NCBI RefSeq assembly: GCF_000237925.1
Contig: NW_017386025.1
Location: 3,282,215 to 3,346,214, forward strand
Reading direction: 5' to 3'
Source: Schistosoma mansoni
Taxonomy: Eukaryota; Platyhelminthes; Trematoda; Strigeidida; Schistosomatidae
DNA: 64,000 nt
This document shows, in pieces, positions 37,501 through 45,567 of the stretch. The notes under the pieces were generated by a model. That model was not told the origin of the DNA. It made no database searches and saw only the letters and a list, made by a program, of their open reading frames with translations. Made by a program: the position numbers and the translations under genes. Position 1 is the first letter of the stretch. Each line of letters opens with the position of its first letter.

Positions 37501-40500
37501 CTATTAAACTATCCAACCTAGAGAACAAAACATGCTCAAAATTCTCATCCTGAGCTACAAATACTCTGCACCATCTTCCATTTAAAAAGTATAATTAATA
37601 GAACTCCGGTTTTTTCAAAGACAATAAATATAGGCTAGTCCAACCGAGATATTCAGCCAAGATATTAGAATATCCACTTTTGATGGCACATATAAAAAAA
37701 TGTAAAATTAATTCCTATCGGAATATAAATTGATTAATTCCTAATGAGAAACGCATATAAGGCGCTAGTAGACTACTGGGTTCAGTACGAATTTCCACGA
37801 TCTCTATGATGCGTGGACGTGACTGATAATGATTGGCTGTTTGTCTGGTCAGACTGGTAGATAGTCTGACAGGTGTTAGATGAGTTATATATTCTTCTAT
37901 CCTTACCACTATTGGTTGGTATCGGTTTTTGGTGTGGAAATATTCTTACGTTCTAGTCAGACTAGTCATGTGTTTCTAATCTGAGTTGTGTTGAAGTCCT
38001 GTAGAATAGACATTGAGAGGGTATCCAGTGTAGATATTCGTTTGAGGTAAATTATCGTCCCATTTGTGTAGGCGAGGTGAACCGAGCATTATAACACTCT
38101 GTCAAATGTTAGGTCTCATTTTAAGTATTAGGATTTAAAAATTAAGATTAAGTCATTCATTCATGAGAGCAAGTCAAAGTTAACTTGAATATACTTGATT
38201 TGCGAGGTTTAAGCTTAAGGTTCACTGGATCGGGTCATTGTTTATTACAGTTTATTACAGCTTTTATTACAGTTGTAACGGTTACCACCACAACATGAAA
38301 TTACCAAATATTAGTGTAAACAAGGTTTCCTGTGAAGTTATAGATAGCAGTCGTTCGACATTCCTTCTACATAGAGAGGTTAAAAACCGATACTCGACAT
38401 AGATGGGTAAGGAATGCTTATATAGAGCATCTTCCAACATAGTGTATTCATTTTAAAACAGACTCAACATTCGGAATCAAATACAAGGTGAATAGAGATG
38501 CTCTGGCTACAGTGCACTTTCGACTTCGTTGCATGGTTTAGATCTTTTTTTCCATAATCACGATGACCTTGAATTTTGTGAATAGGAAAATATATATTAA
38601 ACTTTTTCACTTACGATGGTCACAGTGAATGGTCTTGCAAATCATCTCTTCCCTTTCCATACGTAGCCAAATTATTGTCTCGAAACGATAATTCACTTTT
38701 TCTATAACTTCTTTGACTGAACATAGTTTTCTCTATTTGATTGAGATCTCATGCAACGGATTTTAATAATCACAAATATTTATGTAGCTTCTATGACATT
38801 CTTGACTAACTTTTCAGGTTTCATAATACTTCAGTCGAGTCACTGTATAAAAGCTTCTCCTTTGGAATATTAGATTCTTTTTTTGTATTCTGTAGATTTA
38901 TTATCGTAATTATGTAACTTTATTTCGAACAGTGTAGATATTTGCTATGATATGATTTCCAAAATGAAGTCGCGTATGTGAACCATTCTTATTTGTTATA
39001 CATCACATACTTAGGGCAACCCATCACCTTAAATATTTTTACGGACTATACTAATTACTATTTATTCAGTGGTATATATAATAGTTATAGGGTTTATCAT
39101 CATACATGTTGATAAAAAGCGATTTTTCATAGTTTTGAAAGTGATTTTTTATTATGATTGATAAATTTACCTTGGTCAAGCAATTTGTTTATTCTGTCTT
39201 CTTTTTCTTTTTCCTCATTCGTTTCACATTCTTTGATGTACTCCGTTTTAAAGATGGATTCCGAGGTTGTCTCTTCTTCCAAGTCATTTGTTTCAACATT
39301 GTTTTGACAAGAATCATTGTTGTTTTTGTTCATCACTGGATAAATCATAAAATTATAGCTATACAGCTTGGCAAAATATTCTTACATCTGATAAAAAATA
39401 GTTTACACTTAATATGTGGAGAACATGTCTCATTGTGACATCACGAGCTAACTAGACCGAATTAAAATGAATCCCGTTTGTATCCTACGCTTACATGGAC
39501 TTATAAATAAATTGAAGATATTAATTGTTTTTGGAAGATGATAATATTAAATAACAAATTAATTTGAATTCGTAAAAATTGGCGAGTGAATTGCAGTACA
39601 ATGTCTGAATTGCAAAAACTTCATTGTACATGTTATAATGGGTCTTGATTAAGCACACAGAATAGGTCTTAGCTTAAAATGATGGACAATTCTGTTACAC
39701 TAGAAGAATCAGGAATCAGACAAACAACATTTGATTGAGATTAGTGAAGAAATGGCTTTTGTTTCTAATGGATGGTACATACACAAATGGTGTATTGATT
39801 TTCTGAGGGATATATATATATATATACTGTTTGGTCGATAAATTTTATTTCTGACTCCCAGTTTTCTCATTTTAGTAGTCAATTGGCGATTTTAGGGTTT
39901 TGCTCATCTGTGGGCTCAGACGATAAATCATCTAGTCAATATCAACCTATAAATTTACTAATACTGCTTCGTATGAATAAATGATGAATATTCATGTTAA
40001 TGACATAGTGAGGTTTATTGAATGCTAAGTTTGAGTTAATTAACTCTGTACAATATCAGAAAACTAGGTAGGTAATGAACACTCCTAAAGAAACGTTTTT
40101 TCAGGTATTGATTATTACGTCATTTAAAGTTGAGTGGTCCCTATGAGTGTGATCCAAGAAGTGAGCTTACACCCGTTTGGAGTAAGTTAGCTGAGATTAT
40201 AAACATACGTGTTGATGCTTACTTCCAGAATCAAACCCGGTATATATCTTATGAAACGCCAAAGGATTATTCTCTAAGCTACTGATCCCAGGCCTCTACT
40301 TATTTTTACAATGAATGTGAATGTTATTTTTAAGGGTTCTTTTGGTATTTGTGGATCCCGAGCTCATCACTTTGATATTTCCATTTACTTACGAGTTTTT
40401 ATAAAGTTAGGTGGTAACTAATAGTGTAATCCAATACATGCATTTAGTTGCATAAGCCTGTCACTAGCCAACTTCAATAAAAACTTGTGACTAAATAACA

Positions 40501-43500
40501 ATATCGAGACAATCCGATCAGGACACAAATATCCCAACAGAGATTGTTCAGTTTTAGTCATAAATAATAACAAAACGAAAATACACACCTTAACAGATGT
40601 TTTTATGCGAAGTTGAAAAAAGTCTTATTGTCCTAAGAGGTAAGTTAGACCTAATGGTTATTCTGGTAAATTAGATGCAGTTGTGTTTTTGTTCACTTCA
40701 TTAAATAATGAAAAAAATCAAGATAGAAGTGGAGATTTATAGAAAATATATCTCAAAATGAAGTTAGTTGAGCTCTGAGTTATTCATTTAGAGACATTTA
40801 ATTTCAACGTAGTTACAATTCATGTTTAGTTTCTCAAACTTCATTGGTAACTTCAAACTTACTTCCAGAGCTCTAGTTTTTATTTATTTTACTTTACACT
40901 ACAACAGTACGCAGAAAAGAATAAACTCTTATGAGATGTAAACAAAAGATGGATAGTGGCTAGCAGTGGAATCCGGGACGCGCGTTTCGTCCTATTTGAG
41001 ACTCTTCAGCTGGATTTACTCGCATCTCAGAGTTGATGTTTACTCTGGGACTCGAACTCAGTACCTTTCGCTTCAAATTAAAGACTGACCAGTTGCAGTC
41101 CTAAACATCAATGGGAAGATTCAAATCTTTAATTTTGCATGTTTTCAAAGTCCGTTTTTAATTCCTCTGTCAAACCCTAGCGGTAATATAAAACCACAAT
41201 ACTAATCTAAGGTTATTTACGAAAGGACAGTTTTGTTAGAATATGTTATCAATAATATTCTTGAAAAAATTACTTAATCGTAGGATGTTTATTATATTCT
41301 CTTTTTCTTCTAGTTTGTCTTTTTCTGAAGTAATGATCCCGGTTGATCTTCTGAAGAGATTCAAGGCTAGGGGAATTCCCTCATTGAATGGATGTGCAGA
41401 GTTAAAATCAATATACTGATTAGAATGTGTTGATTGTCCTTGGGCATCATTATAAAATAGCACACTCAAAGAAACAATGGACCAATAGCGTTTAAAATAG
41501 TTTACAAGTGGGAAATATAACGTGAATGTAAAAAGAGCGCTTTCGGCGCGCAAACAGCTAAATTCAGATTCAAACAAACAATACTAAATGAATCTTATGA
41601 GATGGTTTATCAAAACAAAAACACACAACTAAATATGATAATTGAATTTACCCATTTTGTTATTTTGTGATAATGAATTATCATTTAATTGTAAAAACTT
41701 TTCAATATTTCGACAAATTTCATCTGAAAAAGTGGTGAAATTTTCATAAGCATCTACTGGTACAATCTGATTTGAATTTTGTTTTTTATTTTCTGTTTGA
41801 TTGATTTGTTTAAATGTTTTAAATTTTTTGTTAAATTTTTTATTTGAATTTATTAAATCATTCAATTCATCTTCAATTTGTTTGTGTAAAATTCGAGTAT
41901 TTTCTTTAATCTTAAAGTAAACAATAAAAATAATGACTTTAAAATATGTTCTGTAATTTACCATTTTAAGAGTAGTATTTGATTGTTTTTAAATGATGAC
42001 TGTTAATCTCGCTTGGAGCCAACCAAATGCAACTGCCAATCTCAAAGCCTGGTTAAAGACCAACTCCATCTCGTAAAAAAGGAACCTGGCTACAAAATCA
42101 CTGATTGGAAGAAATGAGACAATCTCTACTCTGAAGGAAGAAAGATTTAAAATAGAAGTTTTGGTGACTCATGATGGAAGCTAAGATTCTTCGGTAGCCA
42201 CAGGGCTTATGCCTTTTCTGATTCCTAGGTCAACAATTAATGTGAGAACATGGATTGTTTAAACAATGTGGCGCTTCATGAACGTCATTTAATTAGCGAA
42301 AGAAGTGGGCCGACCCGATCCGGACATGTTTGAAGAGGGTGAGACCCACTAAATAGAATCTAGATAGCAAAGACTAACTTCACGAGAGATACTATTGTCA
42401 ATCGACAACAGAAACAGAATTTTCAATACTGACGTTGGAATAGATCTGTTTTAAGCATTGGAGACTTGGTAAATTATCATCACTAAAACAGCATAGACAT
42501 TTCTAAACAGCTGTCTATGTAAAATACTCCAGATTCATCGGTCAGAGATCATCACTGATAATCTACTGTGGAAGAGAACGAACCAACTCCCGTTTGAGGA
42601 GGAAATTCGAAAAAGACGTTGGATTCCGATAAGACACACTTTACGGATACCATTAAACTACATCACAAGGCAAACCTTGACCTGGAATCTTCAAGGGAAA
42701 GAAAAAAAGCAGACCAAACAACATATGCGCTGGGAATCGTTGGAAGACATCAAGACCATATATAGCACTTAGAAAACAAATGAAAAGGAGAGTTTAGGAC
42801 AGAGTTTGTTAGAGATCCCTGGTCAGCCGCTTATCCCTTACGAGGGGCAAGAGTCTTGATTAAGTAAATCATATTGGCCAGCACATAAGTAAGTTGAGCG
42901 AAATCTGCATGCTTTAGAGTGATATTATGTCATCAACCTATTGAGTTATTGACTCCTGGACTGAGATAAGCCATTTTATTTGATTGTTCCAAGAAATCAA
43001 ACAACTTGAGAAACCTTTCATCAATCAACTTAACAACAGGGAGATTAGGGTAGCTTTGTTTGTTCGGTGTTGGAATTTACCACCACCAAAATATCATACT
43101 TCTATCCATGGAAACACTTGAATTTTGAACAAATGATTAGGAGTTGACAACCCAAGATCATAACATAGATCATTAAAACACATAAGAAGATTTGACATGA
43201 GGCATGGGAAAAGTTTTTTCTTTACCAACTTCCAGTGATTTAAATTTAGACAAAAATATCGTTTAATTATTTCTAGTTTAATTAGGAAATCAAGACTGAT
43301 AGGTCCTGGGTTCGGACCTCGCTAGGCGCGATCGTAGATGTGCACTGCTGAGGAGTCCCACAATAAGACGTAATGGCCGTCCAATGCTGCCAGGTTTTCC
43401 ATGGTGGTCTAGCTTCAATTGACTTATGATCTTAACTATTAAATTTAAGTTATATGAAATAAATAAAACTGTATTTTCAAACAGGAAAATGGATTCATAC

Positions 43501-45419
43501 TTCTTTTTCTTGTTTTAATTTACTATTCAGTATCATATCCAGTAATTTGATGTAATTTTTACCCTTGATAATTTTTAAATCTTCTTTAGTTTTTATTTGT
43601 TCATTTTGTATTGTATAAGGCATTTCATCATTTTTAATTATATAATCAAACAATTGGTTGGTTTCATTCAATTCTTTGTTGATTATTTCAAAATCTATTA
43701 ATAAAATACATTATGAAGATTAAACTAATGTAAAAGCAAGTTTAATTTCCTCCTTTTAAAAAAAATGAACTTTTATAAATCAATTACTGATGAATTGGAC
43801 TACATATGGTTGTAATATTTCGTCTTATTTGAATATAGCTTGAGGAAACAAAGACTGTGTGGATTGTTGCCATCTGGCGTCGTATTTATCACCCAAATAA
43901 CTCAGTAATACATAGATCATATTACATAATTTTGGAGATTGGAATTATTACATACAACTAAATTTCATTATCATATCCTCTTTGTGCTTATACCTGTCTT
44001 AGATTTTTAAATCTTTCTGTTATCAAAAACGCTCTCAAAAAAGTCTCCTTAACTTTTTATCTTGGAACAATCGGTAAAGTTGTACGCCAACAAATTAGGC
44101 TTTGTGAAACGTTTTTTGCTGACTTTGTGTCTCAGCTTTCAATCTGTTTTTAAATCACTCAGTATTACTTGCTATAAATCTTTAATATATTTGACTAGAT
44201 TAATGGGATCATGGTAAGCGATACCAACATATAATATCTAATTTTTAAAAAAAATCGTCTTCGTTCAGTAACTAAGCAACTCATGTACAATTTGAAATTT
44301 TTATTTACTAGCTAAAGTTTACGGAAACTAATGGCTTACATAATTAAAAATTTCTGGTTCCAACTTTGACAGGATGATGTCATACAGTACTTAAATGACC
44401 AATATCTGAATGAATTAACTATTTGATTTTAATTTCGATAGTGTAATAAGAAGACGAAGAATATCAGAACTATATGACGGTATATTAACGCAATACATTC
44501 CGAACAATCTGATCACACATATACTTGCTAAGAACATTTATACATATAAAAGGTCAACTAGACTGGAACTGGGGGGTGAGAGTAGACAAACATAATTTTA
44601 TTCAAATTTCAGCAATTCTTCAAGTTATTTATAAATGAAAACACATGTTGGAACTGTGTACTATTCTTTTATTCCGATATGTAGTCCTCTAACTCGTTTA
44701 CCAAAGACAAATTTATGTAATGGCCTTCAAGCCACAAGTTAGTCATGTGAGAGTTGGTAACACTTCTAATCAATTACCCTATGCTAAATTAAGTAAAACA
44801 AATTTCTCTTAAAATGAATAAAAATTGAACAACTTAACAATTCAACATACACAATAATCGTAAGCAAAGATGGATAGTGGCTAGCAGTGAAATCTAGGAC
44901 GCGCGTCTCGTCCTATTCGGAACTCATCAGCTGGATGTACCTGTATCTGTGTTGATGTTCACTCTGGGACTCGAACCGAGTACCTTTCGCTTCAAACGCC
45001 ATCGCGTTATCCACTCAGCTACTGAGTCCTGATAGCCACTTACTTGTGCGATGGGGTGAAGTTTAATTTCATTTAGTACTGTTTGTTTGAATCTTCCCAT
45101 AGATGTGTTAAGACTGCAACTGGTCAGTCTCTCCACTGCTAGCCACTATCCATCTTTGCTTATAATGCTTGTGAATTAAGGCTTTATCGAGGCAATACGC
45201 ACAGTATGCACATATGCCAATTAGAGACTGACCAGTTGCCGTCCTAAACACCAATGGGAAGATTCAAACAAACAATACTAAATGAAATTATACACAATAA
45301 TCATTAGTTTTTACAAATTTTTACTAAAAAGGGTTGTACTGACCAATGAATTGAGATTCAGAAAATGGTAATTCACTCAAATAATTATTTTCCACTTCAA
45401 AATTTTCAATTAATTCACC
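25530..45419 (-). CDS. Coiled-coil protein gene, at least nine exons, function unknown
   Basis: Exons in transcription order: 45419-45344, 43694-43501, 41910-41652, 39335-39171, 36740-36607, 35168-35028, 32929-32573, 31037-30909, 25637-25530. They total 1563 nt (520 codons plus TGA), with compatible phases at every junction and GT/AG borders (e.g. AAAGAA|GTATGA, GAAGAG|GTAAGC, TTTTTCAG|AC). The product is acidic, rich in E, K and N, with heptad-like segments ([38 protein letters not shown]); no known domain was recognised. Exon 45419 starts in phase 0 without an in-frame ATG and lies 148 nt after the MORN gene stop. Exon 31037-30909 recurs at 28049-27921. Exon 36740-36607 is the weakest. More exons may lie in the gaps. 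Introns carry many repeats listed separately. Confidence 0.72.
26455..26615 (-). repeat. SM-alpha-type hammerhead SINE, copy 1 (core deleted)
   Basis: Minus-strand hammerhead remnant: CTGACGAG is present, but the GAAAC and stem III segment is missing, joining CAAATAGG directly to TCCTGGATTCC. The flanking GATGGATAGTGGCTA and ATGGGTAGATACAAA blocks match the other copies. Confidence 0.75.
26737..26866. repeat. Fold-back composite of hammerhead-B SINE pieces
   Basis: Arms 26771-26795 and 26842-26866 (25 bp, one mismatch) are inverted repeats around CGAAACGGCCGTCC, the second half of the hammerhead-B core. The left part (26737-26795) follows the minus orientation of the family and the right part the plus orientation, so the copy changes strand at about 26795. 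Confidence 0.7.
26867..27355. other. Intron, no recognisable feature
   Basis: AT-rich intronic sequence of the minus-strand gene. Confidence 0.3.
27356..27629. mobile_element. TIR element (MITE-like), copy 2
   Basis: Starts AAGACTATAATTTATGGACG and ends TATTAATTGTAGTCTC; the interior aligns with 13866-14145. Non-coding. Confidence 0.65.
27761..27806 (-). ncRNA. Hammerhead-B motif, decayed
   Basis: Minus strand reads ATGAGGAG, a GTCCCACAATAGGAC stem II, then TAAAC in place of GAAAC, then GGCCCTC in place of GGCCGTC. Two core changes and a lost cleavage triplet predict inactivity. The duplicate is at 30749-30794. Confidence 0.55.
27921..28049 (-). CDS. Duplicated exon of the coiled-coil gene
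   Basis: Same 129 bp as 30909-31037: acceptor TTTATATGAAG|AT, donor GAAGAG|GTAAGC, phase 0 in and out, encoding 43 residues starting [20 protein letters not shown]. Because phase is preserved, both copies could be spliced in. The position beside assembly gaps makes an assembly artefact likely. Confidence 0.55.
28543..28971. other. Assembly gap (429 N)
   Basis: Run of N. Open frames spanning it are meaningless. Confidence 1.
28972..29135 (+). repeat. Hammerhead-B SINE copy with tRNA-like segment
   Basis: Plus strand: CAGAGGAG (29038-29045; consensus CTGAGGAG), stem II GTCCCACAATAGGAC, intact GAAAC (29060-29064), AGCCGTC cleavage arm and CAGTGC. The 3' tail contains TCTAGCTTTAATTGATTCAT. Upstream, 28982-28998 reads on the minus strand as AGGTTCAAATCTC, a B-box-like sequence of opposite orientation to the ribozyme, so this copy looks rearranged. 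Confidence 0.65.
29165..29215 (+). mobile_element. RTE LINE 3' tail with (GTAA)n
   Basis: ACGAGGGGTAACATGCGTAA followed by repeated GTAA units equals the 3' terminus of the RTE copy at 47030-47420. Confidence 0.65.
29216..30713. other. Intron, no recognisable feature
   Basis: AT-rich. The plus open frame at 29993-30202 lacks splice context or motifs. Confidence 0.3.
30714..31452. repeat. Direct duplication, copy 2 (contains a coding exon)
   Basis: Partner of 27726-28464. Its exon 31037-30909 is the one listed in the coiled-coil gene model. The copy ends at the second assembly gap. Confidence 0.9.
31453..31652. other. Assembly gap (200 N)
   Basis: Run of N directly after duplication copy 2. 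Confidence 1.
31653..31838. other. Unidentified sequence after the gap
   Basis: Contains GGCTGGGCTGGGCAGATAG, a GC-richer segment, probably the remainder of a repeat cut by the gap. Confidence 0.3.
31839..32335 (-). mobile_element. RTE-like LINE, 3' end
   Basis: Minus strand encodes the LINE C-terminus: [52 protein letters not shown] and [20 protein letters not shown]. After a deletion the tail [10 protein letters not shown] and the GAGGGGTAACAGGC terminus follow at 31840-31910. Confidence 0.85.
32935..34780. other. Intron, no recognisable feature
   Basis: The plus open frames at 33598-33810 and 33971-34378 have no motif or codon signal, and the segment around 33890-34090 is less AT-rich but unmatched in the window. 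Confidence 0.3.
34782..34945. repeat. Inverted PLE-tail pair (fold-back)
   Basis: Arms 34782-34839 and 34888-34945 are 58-bp inverted repeats with a few mismatches, around a 48-bp spacer. The right arm and following CACCTGAGCAACAAATC match the 3' tail of the PLE at 36858-37580; a single arm is also at 3604-3665. Confidence 0.75.
35231..36284. mobile_element. Longer TIR-bounded element, possible parent of the MITE family
   Basis: Starts GAGACTATAATTTATGGA and ends TCCATGAATTATAGTCTC, the same terminal repeats as 13866-14145 and 27356-27629 but about 1.05 kb apart. Open frames inside (35644-35877 +, 35808-36077 -) show no transposase motif. It could instead be two separate element ends that happen to face each other. 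Exon 35168-35028 lies just outside. Confidence 0.45.
36432..36583 (+). CDS. Candidate terminal exon of an unrecognised plus-strand gene
   Basis: After TTTTTGTTATTTAG the frame (phase-1 entry) is open for 49 codons to TAA: it begins [19 protein letters not shown] and continues [20 protein letters not shown]. Composition looks protein-like and an AATAAA follows at about 36757. No upstream exon was found, and it sits in an intron of the minus-strand gene, so it may be a retroposed fragment or spurious. Confidence 0.3.
36858..37580 (+). mobile_element. Penelope-like element fragment, second family (GIY-YIG and tail)
   Basis: Plus frame with [20 protein letters not shown] and the GIY-YIG segment [19 protein letters not shown], then [12 protein letters not shown]. 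The YIG glycine is replaced (YIE). The non-coding tail with AACCTAGAGAACAAAACATG near 37520 matches the fold-back at 34888-34945. The RT domain is absent. Confidence 0.78.
37581..39170. other. Intron, nothing but a short tandem repeat
   Basis: TTTATTACAG is repeated about three times at 38240-38271. Otherwise no recognisable sequence; the minus open frame at 37715-37909 has no motif. Confidence 0.35.
39336..40210. other. Intron, (TA)n tract only
   Basis: Contains a (TA)n run at about 39810-39827 and nothing else I can name. Confidence 0.4.
40212..40300 (-). repeat. tRNA-like SINE head without ribozyme
   Basis: Minus strand contains CAGTAGCTTAGAG (A-box-like, 40272-40281) and GGTTTGATTCT (B-box-like, 40227-40237), spaced as in the SM-alpha head at 44967-45021. 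The following AGCATCAACAC also matches, but no hammerhead follows. Confidence 0.5.
40945..41126 (-). repeat. SM-alpha-type hammerhead SINE, copy 2
   Basis: Minus strand carries AGTTCGAGTCC (degenerate B box) and a nearly complete hammerhead: CTGAAGAG at 41009-41002, stem II TCTCAAATAGGAC, intact GAAAC, cleavage GTC at 40979-40977, and GGATTCCACTGCTAGCCAC. The core U of CUGAUGA is A here (CUGAAGA, the variable position N7), and stem II has a mismatch. The A box is absent. It abuts a PLE fragment at 41127. Confidence 0.8.
41127..41432 (-). mobile_element. PLE fragment, inverted near-identical copy of 52719-53026
   Basis: Reverse complement of the PLE segment encoding [20 protein letters not shown] and the following region. 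No difference was seen by eye over about 306 bp. It is flanked by an SM-alpha SINE on one side. Confidence 0.85.
42050..42880 (+). mobile_element. RTE-like LINE with central deletion
   Basis: The 5' part at 42180-42420 ([10 protein letters not shown], endonuclease start) is joined directly to the 3' part at 42510-42870 ([45 protein letters not shown]) and the CGAGGGGCAAGAG terminus. The endonuclease core, the RT and the linker are missing. Confidence 0.75.
43295..43440 (+). repeat. Hammerhead-B SINE copy with B-box-like head
   Basis: Plus strand: CTGGGTTCGGACCTC (B-box-like, 43306-43320), stem I strand GCACTG (43342-43347), core CTGAGGAG (43348-43355), stem II around CACAATA, then GTAAT in place of GAAAC, cleavage arm GGCCGTC (43375-43381) and CAATGC, which pairs with GCACTG except for one base. 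The tail is TCTAGCTTCAATTGACTTAT. The changed GAAAC predicts inactivity. Confidence 0.72.
43342..43387 (+). ncRNA. Hammerhead-B ribozyme motif, second-half core mutated
   Basis: Core and stems as described for the enclosing SINE: stem I GCACTG/CAATGC, CUGAGGA, stem II, mutated GAAAC, cleavage triplet GTC. Confidence 0.55.
43695..44416. other. Intron, no recognisable feature
   Basis: AT-rich sequence between two exons of the coiled-coil gene. Confidence 0.3.
44417..44590 (-). repeat. Element 3'-end repeat, inverted relative to 46350-46540
   Basis: The reverse complement shares ATAAATGTTCTTA, AAGTATATGT, TCAGATTGTTC, TTCTGAT and TCTTCGTCTTCTTATTACA with 46380-46510 in order. Both strands have open frames across it, but the shared parts look like untranslated sequence. 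Confidence 0.6.
44864..45290 (-). repeat. SM-alpha-type hammerhead SINE, copy 3, with complete pol III boxes and inverted arms
   Basis: Minus strand: A box TAGCTGAGTGG (45021-45011), B box GGTTCGAGTCC (44977-44967), then hammerhead with CTGATGAG (44930-44923), stem II, GAGAC in place of GAAAC, and cleavage GTC (44900-44898). A second, inverted piece follows: 45064-45132 and 45223-45290 are inverted arms of about 68 bp, and a ribozyme 3' end in the plus orientation lies between them (45133-45165). Confidence 0.85.
44874..44936 (-). ncRNA. SM-alpha hammerhead ribozyme motif, one core substitution
   Basis: CUGAUGA intact; GAAA changed to GAGA; self-complementary ACGCGCGT-type stem III and GTC cleavage site present. 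Predicted weak or inactive because a conserved core A is G. Confidence 0.7.
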
Positions 45420-45567
45420 CTAAAATAGTTTGAAAAAACAATATTTAAATAGGCCACCACCGCCACCACCATAACAACAACAACAATCATTCAATGTCAT
45501 TTCGAAAATAGAAAAAAAATTAAAGAGATACAAATTTGAATAGGTTATATTTAAATTAAATTTGTTT
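45420..45567 (-). promoter_or_regulatory. 148-nt intercistronic segment with acceptor-like 3' end
   Basis: Separates the MORN2-like stop (45568) from the first recognised exon of the coiled-coil gene. It contains no AATAAA on the minus strand, has GTT and GGTGGC-type simple repeats, and ends TTGTTTTTTCAAACTATTTTAG, of which the last 10 bases make a good splice acceptor. Confidence 0.45.

Noticed and set aside
44927-45136. 69-codon minus open frame
   Set aside because: It translates the SM-alpha SINE head and ribozyme.
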